The notes under the pieces: generated by a model
What the model saw: only the letters and a program-made list of their open reading frames with translations
Told to the model about the DNA's origin: nothing
Database searches by the model: none
Source of the DNA: Bryopsis sp. KO-2023
Lineage: Eukaryota; Chlorophyta; Ulvophyceae; Bryopsidales; Bryopsidaceae
Reading direction: 5' to 3'
DNA length: 64,000 nt
NCBI GenBank assembly: GCA_030272585.1
Contig: BSYQ01000012.1
Coordinates: forward strand, 2,914,001-2,978,000
Part shown: positions 24,201 through 36,548 of the stretch, piece by piece
Numbering within the stretch: position 1 is the first letter of the stretch
Layout of the letters: every line of letters starts with the position of its first letter
Made by a program: the position numbers and the translations under genes

Positions 24201-27200
24201 AGTGTTGCTGCATAATTCCACCATCGAGGGCAATCGGGCTGCCGTTGCTGGAGGGGGGATATTCACGGATGACCCCAGTTCTGTTTACTGGACCTGTAAC
24301 CCTGTGGAAGAATTCCAAAAAATGAATGACTTCAAGGGTGGCCTCGTGAATGTGGGTAAGAATAAAAAAGAAAGAAATATGGTTCCCCCCCCCAAAAAAA
24401 TAAAAATTGTATATATATATATGGGCTGTATTCGGTGGTTTGGTATTGTGTAAAATACTTTCAATTCAATATCTATACACATGTAAAATAAAACCCAGTA
24501 AAATGCGAATGGCAATGCCAGGGCGATACCGCTTGCCAGCAGGTGATGAAGGTTTCCACCTGATCGTGAAAACAAAAAAAAGCCAGAAAAAAAACACACC
24601 CAATGGTGATCAAAAAAGATTCTCTTTTTTTTCAGACTTGAATTGATGGAGAAGAGGCTGACCATTTTGGGGGTCATTATTTTTTTTCCCCCTTTTTTTC
24701 TGTGAAGATGGAGATTGTCTGGATGAACTGGAAAGAAAAAACAAGCGGGAAAGTAGGACCGCCTTCGGAAGCGGGGTGGCGACCATCCCAACAGAAGTCG
24801 TCCCCAGCCGCCGGGAAATATCAAATCACACCAGCGGGGAGGCCATCACCCCTCCGCTCAGGATCAGTTTCTTGGATCAGTTTGATCAAAAAGTCAAAGG
24901 ATTCATGATCACAGCCCTCGCCCGTAGCTCCACTCCGAACATCACCCTCAGTGGCCAAACGGAGAGCGTTGCCACAAAAACCGACATTACGTTTGGAGGA
25001 TTGAGAGTGACAGGCCCCCCCGGGACGCCCAATGTAACACTGAACCTCACGTTCTTGTTCGAGGTGTCCAACAAAACTCTGACCACCTCCAGTTTGCAGA
25101 TCAAGTTGGACTTGAGGAAGTGCAGCCTCGGAGAGGTGTTGAGGGGGGATGAGTGTCAACAGTGTCCGACGCGGCAATACAGTTTCGACCCCACAGCGAA
25201 CAACTGCTCGGGGTGTCCCAGCGGGGCCACCTGCGATGGGACCACCTTGATTCCAAACGATGGCTTCTGGCATTCAACCTCACAGTCCCCACAGATTCAT
25301 CGCTGCTTGAGTGTGAATGGGTGCGAGAAAGGCAACGTGGACAAGCTAGCGAACATGATTAATGATGCTATCCAGCAGGGCAACGTGGGGCCTCTGTATG
25401 GTCAAAATATGTATCCACAGTGTGCAAAGGTAAAGAGTGTCAAAAATTCACCACTTTTCTGGGGTTATTTGATGGAGAAAATGACAAGGCGTGGTGTTAA
25501 CAGCATCCAGCCATATTTAATCAAAAGAATGGTCTTACATTTCTCAACCCCGACCCCTCCCGTCTGACAAAAAGACAGAACATATCAAATCATGTTTTTG
25601 GGTGTGTTTAGGTCGGACCTGCCTCCCGAGTTAATATTGCACCCACCAATATTAGGTCATAAAGACGTAACCCAGTTTTCTTCTTGAATATGATCAGCAG
25701 GATCAAAAAAATGAAATGTGTGATAGCTGACACTACTGAGCACTCAACCAAATCGAACATGGACTGTCAGACATATGAGCGCAAGCTTCAGTTGAAATTT
25801 CCTAGTGCAGTGACTGTACAGGTCATACCAATGTCAGCTCACCCACTCTTCCTCCATTTCCTTGATGTTTCAAACACAACCGACGTGACTCTCTGTTCTT
25901 TTCGACCCCTTTCTGGCAGGGTTTCCATGGAGTGCTGTGCGGTGCCTGCGATCCGGATTATGGCCGAGCCTCTGGCTCTCAAGAGTGTCGGAAATGCCAA
26001 CCCAGGGACCAATCTGTCAGTTTAGTCACGTTGGTCTGGCTGTGGGCACTCATCATTCTGGCGATCATCGTCAACAGCAACACCGCCCTGGTTGCCAGGT
26101 TGGAGTTCCTCAGCAGATTGACCCCCTCCAGAATGGCCCAGATTTTCGGGGAGAGCTCCCAGAGGGTCCAGCCGGCCAATTCTGGTACTGTGGAGGAAAT
26201 CGAAATAGCGGTCACCAACCAGGAATACAGAGCAGAAATGCGAAACGTCAACGGGAGCTCTGAGCTGGCCCCTCTCGACGAAGTGGTGATTGCTAACCCT
26301 GCAATTGAAGTTCTCAAGGTGATCCATATTATTTTAAATCTCATTTTCATTTTTGTTTTGTTCACACTCTGGATCACAAACATAGCGCAACTCAGGGGGG
26401 GAGGGGGGTTGGGCAGGCCCCCTCTAAAAAATTTCTGGGTCCCCCTGCCAAAAAAACATCCCCGAGGAATCTAGGACATCGTGCCTCAGCGGAATTATTT
26501 TTTACCAAATGCAAAAAAAAAAATTGCACCCCTTTTCCTGAAATCCTGGTCACAAGGGTGGGTTCTTTGATGATTCCCCTCGACCGCAGGTCAAATTTGA
26601 TGGTGATTAAGGCAAATGTTGCAGTGGCAGTATTCTGATACATACCAGAATTTTTTTACTTTTATATTTCCCTTCTGATACCATTTAGACCGAGCACATG
26701 ACGCAGATTGCTTTTGTGTAGCCCAGATTCTCCTGAATTTTCTTCAAGTAACGTCGATTGCCTTGCTGCTCAATGTCGAGTGGACGTCAGCCCTGAGGCA
26801 GCTCCTGATTTGGGAAGGTAACCAACAGGGATGGTTAAAGCTTTGAAATACAAAAAGTAAAAAATAAAAATTGAATCGACCAGATGTTCTCCTGAAACAC
26901 ACACCATCATAATCTGAGCGTGCGTTGTGTTAAAAGTTCCCCAAAGAACACTGCTGGACCAGGCTAAATTTCTTTTCTGTGTTCACATCGTCTCCTCCTA
27001 TGTAAGGGGCTCCAGTCAGACATTGTGCTTGCAAGGAATACAGTGCTTAAAAAGTTTGAGCTCCTGTAGGGGCGGCCGTCAACGTCTCTGCTGAGTATTT
27101 CTCGCTGGACTGTGCCTTGGGAGAACACACCCTGCCGAAATCGATTCGAAGGATAATTTATTTCACGTTTCTGCCCTTCACTCTTGGACTAGCTCTGTGC

Positions 27201-28254
27201 TTGCTCGTTGGCCTCCGTGCCGCCTTGACCAGAAAATCGAAGAGGTAACCCATATCCGAAACGCGCCAGCGTCACTTAGAAACGGAAATAAAGGAGTTTT
27301 ATATGAGTTTTACAGAATTAAGCGTGCGTTGCGGCTAACAAGGAAAAGCTCTGAGAATCGTTTTGAAAATTGGACAGGTGGTTCGCTCGTAACGTCTTCG
27401 CGGCGGCTCTATCGATGGTTTACGTCTTCTACACTTATCTGACGAGAACGTTGTCCCAGATCCTCAACTGCGTGTCCGCGGACAGCAAGAACGTGGAGGG
27501 TTTCGAAGGGGTTTCGATCAACTACCGCACGTACTGGGCGGAAGACACGGACGTTGTGTGTTGGGAGGGTCACCATCTTTCCCTCTTGTTGATCTTGGGG
27601 ATCCCTATGCTGCTGGCTGTTTCGGCGGGGGCACCGGTGGGCCTTCTCATCGTCCTCACCAGAAACAGAGACAGGCTCAACAAGAGGGAGTTTTTGGAAC
27701 GATACGGGTTCCTGTACAAGTCATACAACGAGGCGTGGAGGTACTGGGAAGTGGTCATCATGACACGGAAAGCTCTGTTGGCGGTGGTGGTGGTTTTCTC
27801 GTTCGAGTTGGGCGGAAACTTGCAGGGTATCCTTGCGGTGGTCGTCCTCATGGCCGCCATGGCCGCCCACCTTTACGCGAAGCCGTACAGCGACAACCTG
27901 CCAGCGCTCAACGTGTTGGAGGCCTGTTCGCTGATAATTTCCATATTCGTGTTCGTCGCGGGCGTCATTTTCAACGACCCACGCACGAGCGACGGTGCGA
28001 AAATCTTCATAACTGTGTTTATCTTCATCCTGACTTTCCTTCTCCTGACTGCGCTGGTGCACCGCATGTATATTGGGCTGCATATTTGGTTGAAGCTTAC
28101 CTTGGTGAAGTGGGAAATCGACCCATCCCAACGATTCCACGTGAATGCGTTCAAGGCAGTGGGGTGGTGCAACGTTAAGGCGACCGATATGCTCATCGTT
28201 GTCCAACAACGAACAGAACACTTCAAAATGATTGTTCGTCGACACACTTTATGA
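16991..28254 (+). CDS. Large beta-helix (Pmp-repeat) surface protein with a multi-pass membrane domain
   Basis: Sixteen exons give 1677 residues in one unbroken phase: 16991-17150, 17893-18118, 18403-18721, 19334-19594, 20178-20489, 20851-21132, 21436-21594, 22086-22327, 22862-23203, 23750-24009, 24149-24355, 24708-25429, 25920-26318, 26727-26817, 27070-27244, 27378-28254. Layout: signal anchor (IYVWCLVLLLLRTVACQG, about 37-54); right-handed beta-helix (about 60-920) with many chlamydial Pmp-like units (FxxNxA followed by GGG or GGA-I, for example FLSNTATLEGGGIF); a Cys-rich ephrin/TNFR-like module (CQQCPTRQYSFDPTANNCSGC, later GVLCGACDPDYGRASGSQEC); then eight or nine hydrophobic segments (about 1195-1660), including RYGFLYKSYNEAWRYWEVVI. 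Most repeat exons are phase 0 and carry whole repeat units. Similar Pmp-plus-membrane proteins occur in algae, oomycetes and ciliates and are thought to be surface sensors or channels. Ligand and function are unknown. Confidence 0.9.
18240..18266. repeat. (AT)n microsatellite
   Basis: Pure AT dinucleotide run in intron 2 of the beta-helix gene. Confidence 0.9.
22691..22725. repeat. T-tract directly abutting a G-tract
   Basis: About 16 T followed at once by about 19 G, in intron 8 of the beta-helix gene. It is the longest example of a junction seen repeatedly in this window. Confidence 0.85.
23221..23244. repeat. (AT)n microsatellite
   Basis: AT dinucleotide run in intron 9 of the beta-helix gene, just after the donor. 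Confidence 0.9.
23299..23330. repeat. Dispersed repeat copy A (CCATATCACTCATTTGCATA...)
   Basis: About 32 bp beginning CCATATCACTCATTTGCATA and ending GGACGGGCTA. Copy B at 37205 matches at 30 of 32 positions plus one inserted T; weaker copies are at 54923 and 59860. It lies within intron 9 of the beta-helix gene. Confidence 0.7.
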
Positions 28255-29962
28255 TTGCAAACGAGCAGGGGACATCGCTTCACACGAGCCAACGAGCGTA
28301 ACCACAGCGTTCAACCTAGGGGGGCAAAAATCTCTTTTGGGGGGCCAATTTTCTTGTTATTCGACGTCAACGTTTTCTTTTTTCTCCTTTCCAAACTAAT
28401 TCTTTTGGTACCCCCTCCAAGCCCCCTGATTACTATGCCTATGGCCAAGCCCCTTGTGAGTTTTTTTTTTTTTTTTAAAAAGTTTCTAGCTCTTCTAGTA
28501 TTAGTTTCTTTTTTTTCTTTCTTTGATGGGTGGTAGTCTGGCATGCTGATTTGGCTTTTGGTCAAATTCGAAAGTGGTTGATGTGCATCAAAACAAAAAA
28601 AAAGCCCAAAATACAGTTTATCGGTTTATTTTATTTTATTTTCCCTTTGTGAGGGCTCCTTCGAGTGTTTTGGATTCGGCATCCTGTATAAAATCAGTTA
28701 GATTTATTTTGGGTGGGCACTTAGTATTTCTCAGCAAATGTACAGTGTTGATTTGATTCTCATGGAGCTTTGTCAAAAGCTTAAAAGAAAAAAAGAAAAA
28801 AAAAAAAGAAAAAAAAAGCTGAATTCTCTATGATTGTGCGATTCCAATAGAGGTGGTTCTCTTAGTAGGATAATATTATTGTCTAGTAGGGGGTTGAGTT
28901 TCCGACAAGTGGAAGGGTTTTGAATTTTCTCTTTTAGGGTTTTGTTTTCGCGTTGTTGATTTGCGTGTTCATGGAGGACCAGGTGCTGTTAAAATCTAAA
29001 AATTGTGGTTGCATGGAAATTGGCTTCCCTTTCACTGGCCCGAACAGTTCACCAATTCATTAATCATTGGACGATCAGTAATCACCCAACAGTGAATTTT
29101 GGCTGTACAAAAACAGGATTTAATTATGAAAAAAACATCCTATCACTTCGGCCATACAACAAACAGCATATCGAAGCTTACAGAAAGACCCAGATACAAC
29201 CAAGAAGAAGACTATATCCTTGCTACCAAGATCCGATCTGTACTGTGAACAATCTCATTCAATTGGGTCTGACACAACCACCCAGTAATCCAGCCTTTTT
29301 TTTCTGAGTCCAAGGAAACCCGAAGGGGGTGGCATGTTCCCCGTTCGATTCGCGATAATAACGATTTCCAGGGCTCTCGGAACAAGCAGGTGTTGTGGCG
29401 GCACCTATTACGCGATGTTCTCCTTGAAATCTGAGGTGAATCTGCAGCCCCCCCCCCCTCTTCCCACATCGCATGAAACATGGACAAGAAAAAGACCAGG
29501 GGAAGAAGCGACACAAACCATAGAATCAGCCGCCGCCGCCGAATCGAGTCAGCAGCATTTACCAACATTTTTCAGGGAACGTGTAATCATCGATTGATCA
29601 ATGGATTGATTGATTAACAAAAAATTTTCCCGAAAGCACCAAGATCATCCACTGAACCGAGACCAGGTCCGAAAAAGGCTGGAGCTGCTGTAGTGCTGAA
29701 CTTCGTACCACAGCACTTTGCCAATCCATGAATCTGGACACCTATAAATTGCCCCACCCTCGTTTCTCGCTCTCCAGTGTGGAACTCCGTCGCTCAAGGA
29801 TATCAAAACCTTGTCTGCAAGCAGCCTCGCTGACCTTTTCCAGAGCCCCCAGCGCCAAACCCTGCTCACGTGAATCCTCCTCGGTTTGACCTCGAACCCT
29901 CGCCCATCTCTCCCACGGACGACTCGAACGCTCCAGCCAAAAACCACAGTCCCGGGTTGAAG
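28255..29962. other. Gene-free interval (1.7 kb)
   Basis: Holds the 3' flank of the beta-helix gene and the promoter side of the next gene. A/T homopolymer runs occur at about 28450-28480 and 28785-28820. No exon or RNA gene could be supported, although a non-coding or short coding first exon of the next gene may lie near 29600-29870. Confidence 0.5.
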
Positions 29963-32900
29963 ATGCAAGGTGGGATGGATGCCGTTGTGGAAGCGGTGCC
30001 AGTGCCTCCGGCGGACGTTCCGGACTTCGAGGCCGCGCAGGATTGGTACGAGCAATCCGAGCCGATGCCCACCTCCGGGCTCGACCAGCGGGAGCAGCCC
30101 GCTCGAAGGGAGCCCCGGGTCGCTGGCGAAGAAGACGGGGAGGATGCGGCCAAGAGCGACGAGCCGAAGGTGGACGAGTACGGGGAGCCAATCGAGCCGC
30201 TCCGGGCCCTGTACTTCGTCCGAATCCCCCGCCCGGACAACGACGACCACAGCGTGCAGCTCATCCAGCAGGAGTTCGAGATGCACCTGACCACGGTCAA
30301 GTTGTTGGACGAGAGTCGGCGAATGAAGAGGGTGAGTTCGGTGTTTAATCTCTTCCTTCGTTTCTGTTCTCTGCAGTTGTCCGGACTCTGATCCTTGCTC
30401 CGTCGGTCTTGCGGGTCAGCGGCAGACTGATGTCAGTCGCTCAAAACCCTCTTGACCGAGCAAAACCGGGTTGGTGCGGTTTTCGACCGCTTTTCCTTCC
30501 AGCGAGACTCCCTCTCCTCGCTGTATGGGTCGACGAAATGGGTTCACGTAGCCCCGCTTTTTTTCCACACCATTTCTTTTTTTCACGCGCCTCTTATCAA
30601 TGGTTCGTTTCGTTTCTGTTCGTACACGGCCCCGCGTTGAATTCTCGCTTCGCTTAATCTTTTTGTGTGGGAATTGGGGCGTTTCTCTTTTCTTTTGGAG
30701 GAGGGGGTCCACAGATGAGACGTAAGAGGTTTCGACAGGTTCTCATCTCTGGCTCAAAACATCAGAACCTCCTCCACCTCCAAATCCTTTGGGGCCAAAA
30801 GAAACGAAGAGTGTGGTTGCATTTCAAACCTTATTTTTCTTTTTTTCCTGCTTGCAGCTGGAAAAGACCGACGCCCGAAACAACACCATGAAGGCTCTTG
30901 ACAGTCTGAAGGCAGCCAATGATTTGGTCAAGCAGCAAATCAACGAGCTGGCTCCTTTCAGGAAGGAGAGCCGACAGAGAAACAACGCGCGCAGCGCCCT
31001 TATGGATTCCAAGAGATCCTTGGAGGTAAACAGCTTGAACATCCCGCCCCAACCAACCATCGTTTTTATATATATATATTTGTTTTTCATTTTCCCCCCT
31101 TCACCCAGCGAAAGTGGAAAAAGTCTACCGACCCCTATTGGGTTGCTCAAAAAACGATTTTTTTCCTTCTGACAGGCTACGTCTGAAAAGGATTTGGACA
31201 AAATAATAGCTACCCTGGAGTACGAGCTGGAGCATGAAACTTTGAGCTTGAAAACAGAGAAGGACCACATCGCTCAGCTGAAGAGGCTCCGTGCTCAAAG
31301 GAAACAGGTCAAAGCTTTCGAAGCTCAAAACCAGGATTTCCTGGTCAGGAAAGAGCAGTCCGAAGTTGTCAAGGGGGATCAAAAACAGCTGGAAGCTCAG
31401 CTCAAGGTTGGTTTGAACGCAAAAAAAAAGGGCTACTAAATATGTCCATATATATATATATGGATATATATATATCTATATCCATATATGTAGATATATT
31501 TATTATGTAATATAATATTACAATTGAGCTTTAGATATGAACCCATCCTTTTATGCAGAACGGAGCGTTTTTTCACTGCTGGGAAAAGTGTTTGTGTGTG
31601 TGTGGTTACGAGGCTTGATTAAAGAAATGTGGTGGTCGGTGAATATAGATTTACAAGGAAGAGCAAGCCGAGTATGAGCGGGTGTTCAAAGAGTTGAAGG
31701 CGATCGAACAGGAGCTGGGCAAGGAGCTGACCGAAATCAATGAAGAGTGTGAGGTCGCCGTGCAAGCTAAAAATAGAATTTACGAGAAACTGAAGGGTGC
31801 TAGAGATGCCCGCAGGGCTAAAGGAAACGACTTTGGCGAAAACAGAGAGTTCAGCAGAAGGGTGAGTTTCACTTCCGTTTTTATTTTTTATTTTTTTTTG
31901 CTGCTTGGCGGAGGGAAATGGATTGTATGCCCAGCTGCTTTTCCGATTTTGAAAATAGTTGAGCAAGGATTTTCCCAGGAAAAGTTGCTGGACGGTGAAA
32001 ATAAAACAAAAGCAGTTTTTGGCTGAGAAAGAACTGATTTTGTAAAATCGATATCCTGTAGGTTCGTGAATTGGTGGCCAGCGGTGGAATCCCGGCTGCC
32101 CAGGACCTCTGCAGAGACCAGGTCGAAAGAATGATGACTAAGCTCAACACCGACAAAGAGTATAGGGCAGAATACTTGAGGCTTTGGGAAACTCAGAGGA
32201 AGCCACCGATTTCGTTCATGGTGGATGATGCCGGTGCCGACAAAGTGAAACCGAAAGCTCAGAAACCCAAGAAGGTGGATTCCATTCATGGAAATGTCAA
32301 GCTGGAGCCTGGCCAGTCCCTGGCTGACGCCGTTGTTGCAAGGTGGGTGGATGGGTGTGTGAAACACACAGTGAAATCAAAAAATGGGGGCAATACCACG
32401 AGCACATGGGTTTTATCGAGGGTCCATTTGGCGGAAAAATATGATGATCTTTTTGTCCCACAGCTACTGGTGCCTGCCTCAATATGAAATGACCATAGAT
32501 AATTATTTTAGAAAATGGACTAATAGAATGGAAGTTGTTCTTCTGCAAAATAAATATATCTATGCAAAAAATTCACGATGATGTATTTAGTGCTGTCGGT
32601 GGAGGACTCCGTGCTCTGTTACTCCTCTCATTTTCAGTTTTTGAACGATTTCCGATGGTCAATTTTTATACTTAATGGAAGAGTTTGATTCGACATGGCT
32701 GGGGTATGAGTTCATTTCATTTTCTTTTCTTTTCCAATTTTTTCCCAATTCCCTGCTGCTGTTTTTCCTTCACACAGGGTTCTCCGAGAAGCTAATGGGG
32801 AAGCCGCTCCAGCCCCTGTCGCAAGAGCTCCAAAAAGAACTTCTTTACCCGCCAAACCAGTCATTGTCGTGGAGGATGCACCCGTCGAAACCACCTCTCA

Positions 32901-33964
32901 AGCAAAGGCAGAAAAGAAAGCAGCCCCCAAAAAAACCAAAAAGGTCATCGATCAAGGGGATTTCGAGTTGCCCGAGGTGGTCATCAAGGAGGTCTTGAAC
33001 AAGACTGCCAAGGAGAAGATGAACGCCGTTGTCAAGAAAACCGACACCACCAGCCGAAAGGAGCAGAGGAAGGATCAGGCCAGCAAGCGTAGGATGAAGA
33101 AGCTGGAGGAAATGAAAATGAGGGAAGCCGAGGAAAAGAAGGCCAAGGAGGAGGCTGAGAAAGCCGCCAGAGAGGCCCAGCTCAAGCAAATGCAGGTGGG
33201 ACGGGCGAATGTATACATACATACATACATAATGGATTGGAGGGGATGGGCGAAGATATATACATATATATATTGGATCGGAGGAGTACATTGGAAAATA
33301 AAGAAACTAAACTGTTTTCACAATAGTCATATTTCTGACCCAGCACCATTTCTTCTTCTGTTTTTTTTCTAGTATTCCATGGGGTTTTCGTTACCTTTGG
33401 CCAAAGGCTGCGTGCACCCCGTTCACAGAAATGTGTTGCAGACTGACTCGGAAGCGAAACCACCGGTTCATGCCAATGTCCAAATCTAGCTCTCTACCCA
33501 AGAAAATATATATATACTTATGCAACCTTATCTCCTCTTGCCAGAAGTTCCTGGGAAGACTACCTCCAATAACACTTTGGAGGGGTTGACAATGACTAAT
33601 TCACGAAATAGGTCATGTTTTTTTGGGGGTTTTTTCCGAGTAAAAGAGAAAACCAGAAGTGAAAAGTTGTTTTGTTTCTGCTGTGATTCCCTAGGCCAAG
33701 AGTCTAGCCAGGCAAAACGAAGCAAAGCAGGAAAAGGAAAACGAGCCAAGCGTAACGATCACCAAGAGGGAAATTTCGATTCCAGACCCGGTCGTTCGCA
33801 AAGCTGGAGGAAAATCCAAAAAGGCTTTTGGCCGAAGGCCCCCAAAGGCAAAAACGACCTCTCAAAATGTCATGGACCTGGCTCAGAGCTACCCAGTTCA
33901 TTTGAGTATTGCCGGAGTTAGCATTTTGCTGCTCCTGGTGGTTGGGCTCTATATGACTGCTTGA
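29963..33964 (+). CDS. Proton pump interactor-like tail-anchored coiled-coil protein
   Basis: Seven exons, all in phase, 649 residues: 29963-30331, 30858-31025, 31176-31406, 31649-31861, 32062-32342, 32778-33195, 33695-33964 (TGA). The acidic N-terminus leads to LRALYFVRIPRPDND, the counterpart of the FYFVKIPR segment of plant PPI proteins. A long charged coiled coil follows, with DLDKIIATLEYELEHETLSL and KTEKDHIAQLKRL, closely matching the PPI pattern of leucine-aspartate...HETLSLKEEK. A Lys/Glu/Ala-rich region (EEKKAKEEAEKAAREAQ) precedes a C-terminal membrane anchor (VHLSIAGVSILLLLVVGLYM, ending TA). Plant PPI1 is an ER-anchored protein that binds the plasma-membrane H+-ATPase autoinhibitory domain; that function is inferred here by homology only. 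The start Met was chosen as the first ATG after an in-frame TGA at 29831; an upstream exon is possible. Confidence 0.85.
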
Positions 33965-34678
33965 AGCTTTGGTTTTCCGGCTGGATATGGTGGTGGTGGT
34001 CATGTATTTTGACATTGAGAATGTGTGTGTGTGTTGGAGTGAGGGGGGGGGGTCCGTTTTTGGACACGGGATTGTGGTGTAATTGTTTATGGATGGAAAA
34101 AAACGTGGAGGAGAGGAAAGGAAAACAACAACAACAAGGGTTCAGAGGCCGGGGGGTGCGTTTTTCTTCTTTCTTGACTTTTTTTAAATTGGTGGAAGCA
34201 AAATTTGGAGACTGATAAAATAAGAACCTCGTTCTTTTCGAAAAGGGGGGGGGGAAGATTATGTTTCTATTTGTATGGAGGGCGTTCGGGGTTGTATTTG
34301 CTGATGTGGTTGGCTGAGCGGGGAAAAATGGATGCTGAAATATCATTTGTATGTGGTATGGTGAATTGGCTGCCTTTGATTTTTTTTTTTTCAAAGGGAA
34401 AACGGAAGGTGAAAAAGTCGGGATCTGGATTTGAAAACTAGTAAATGCTCTGTATGTGGAGAATGAAATTCTCTATCTGTTGCTTTCTTTATTGATGGTA
34501 GTTCCGAGGTTTTTCGGACGATGTCACTGTATGTGTTTATACAAAATTTCAATTTCAAGGAGGAAAAAGGAAAAATATGTAGTGGTTTCGCAACGAAGCT
34601 TTTTCAAAGAAAAGAAGCCACAGCAATAGAAGGGAAAAAAAAAAAAGGGAAAAAAGAAAAAGGATGGAGAGAGAACTA

Positions 34679-34877
34679 CACCCTCAATCGTATTTAGTGT
34701 GGGTCTTTTAATAGTGTTACCTCAGTAATAGTGCAGGCCACACTAATTCATGGAAAACCGAAACGTTAACTAGAAGTGTAGATTTCGGAAATAGTGTGGC
34801 CCACACTATTTTCTGTTTTCTAAAATTTCTGCCGTACACGGAAATAGTGCAGGCTACACTAAATACGATGAAGGGTG
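34679..34877. mobile_element. 199-bp MITE with about 22-bp TIRs and TA flanks
   Basis: The left end reads CACCCTCAATCGTATTTAGT (34679 on); the reverse complement of the right end (34877 backwards) differs at two positions over about 22 bp. Both sides are flanked by TA (34677-34678 and 34878-34879), the expected target duplication of Tc1/mariner-type (Stowaway-like) elements. Inside, TAGTG(N7)CACTA occurs three times (34729, 34792, 34845); the middle one is a perfect palindrome. No coding capacity. Confidence 0.85.
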
Positions 34878-36279
34878 TACCAAATTTGGTGGGGCGATTT
34901 TTTTTTTGGAAGAAAGGGGGGGGTGGAACAAAAAACCGGAGAGAGGGGGGGGAGAGCTTGTGGGTGAATTTCAATCCTTTTTTTCGATCATATTTTTCAA
35001 GTGGAAAATAAAGGTAAAAGAGATCATTTGTCGATGCTCGATTGAAAAAATCCATGGTTTTTTCTTCTTTTTTTTTCCGTTTTTTTTTTTTTCCTTTTTT
35101 TTTGGTTCCACTTGAACAAAAAGAAAAGTGGAAGAGAGGGAGAAAAATAACTTGATATGAAACAGGGTGGAAAATTGGATTTGAAAAAGTGTGGGGGGGA
35201 AGGTTTGGTTGGTAATAATTGAGACTCGGAACTCGAAATTTGGTAATATGGAGTTCAGGAATTTTCTGACATTTACTTGTTGGGCGGCCTTTCCTTTTTT
35301 TTATTGGTGAGTTTGTGTTGGATTTTTTTTTCTCCCCTTTGTGGGTGGTTTTCGACTTCCAACAAAAAAAAATTGGAACCTGAGATGGACTGCTTGGGTT
35401 TGTTCTCTCTTTCCCTCGTGACCGTGGGTGGGGCGTTTTTCTTTTCAAAAAACTGAAATGCTGGCTATATAGACATTCGATTATTGATGAATATATATTC
35501 ATGTGTATGTATCGTTTAGCTTGGCTGTTGGGGAAACCGATGTGAAAAATTTTATGGGCAAAAAAAAGAACAAAAAAAGGGAGAAAAATCAAAAGAACAA
35601 AAATCGGGGGATGTAGAATCTGAAAATTTGGGCGGTCAGGAAAAACGGGGGAAAATGAAAAATTAGTCGGGTTTTGAATACGGAATTCTTTTTTTTTCAA
35701 TCAGAGGAAAGAAAGAAAAAAAAAAAAAAAAAGTGGGTCAGATTTGGCATGAAATCTTTTATCTTCAAAATAATGCGACTGATTTTGAAAGGTCCCCATT
35801 AATTGATCCTAGTTTTCCTGGCTGTTTTTTTTTCCAGAAAACAAAAACAGAGAGAGGGTATCAGATTGGTCGGTGTTTATTTAAAAAAAAACTTTCGAAA
35901 CACGGGGGATATGTTCGCACCAACATTGGTGGGGCGGGTTTCATCGCAACGATTTGTAGTTTCTTTTGAAATTTCGTTATGACACGATACGTGCTTTCCT
36001 GTGTGGGGTTTGGGTTCCTGGCATGGATTTTGCTGTTGTTTTTCAGACGACAGGAAATGATCTGCAATCGGAACAGGTTTTCTTTCTCATTTCAAAAAAA
36101 CATGCACTGAGAACGCTCCAGCCTGGATGTTATTGTTTTTCTTGGTTCAATCTGTAGAGAATCTCCCCATGTTTTGATCACAACAAAGGATAGGGAGGAA
36201 CTCAGTCCTTGCGGAACGAATAGACGAGCAACACACCTGACGAAAACAATGGTGATCATACTTTCATACTACTCTCCAC

Positions 36280-36548
36280 CAGTGTATTTTTTTTAATTTT
36301 ACTTGCCCCAAAGTGGCCCTAAATTTGGCCATTTCATCCAGTTGTGGCCCTTTTGTGGCCCAATTTGTCCGAAAAAAATAGAATGTGGCCCCAACTTCAA
36401 AAACAGAAATTACAAGGCTTGGTGTTTATATAGCATCTACTTAATGTTGTTGGTTTTGATTTTTGTGGTAACTCGATTGATTTCTTGGCCAAAATGGGCA
36501 AAAAGGGCCACAATGGGCCAAAAAAAAATACACTAAAAAAATACACTG
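36280..36548. mobile_element. 269-bp inverted-repeat element with CAGTGTATTTTTTT ends
   Basis: The 14-bp termini CAGTGTATTTTTTT (36280-36293) and its complement (ending 36548) are perfect, followed by imperfect inverted GTGGCCC/GGGCCAC-rich arms (CCCCAAAGTGGCCCT on the left, AGGGCCACAATGGGCC on the right). The right terminus appears duplicated (TACACT occurs twice). CTCCA lies near both ends and could be a target duplication, but the exact boundary is unclear. Non-coding. Confidence 0.65.

Noticed and set aside
29645..30286. 213-codon minus-strand open frame
   Set aside because: It is the antisense shadow of the first exon of the PPI-like gene, which has splice continuity and homology.
34717..35700. 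327-codon minus-strand open frame
   Set aside because: Consists of low-complexity Lys/Phe/Pro/Ser arising from A/T and G/C homopolymer runs and overlaps the MITE; no protein-like domain.
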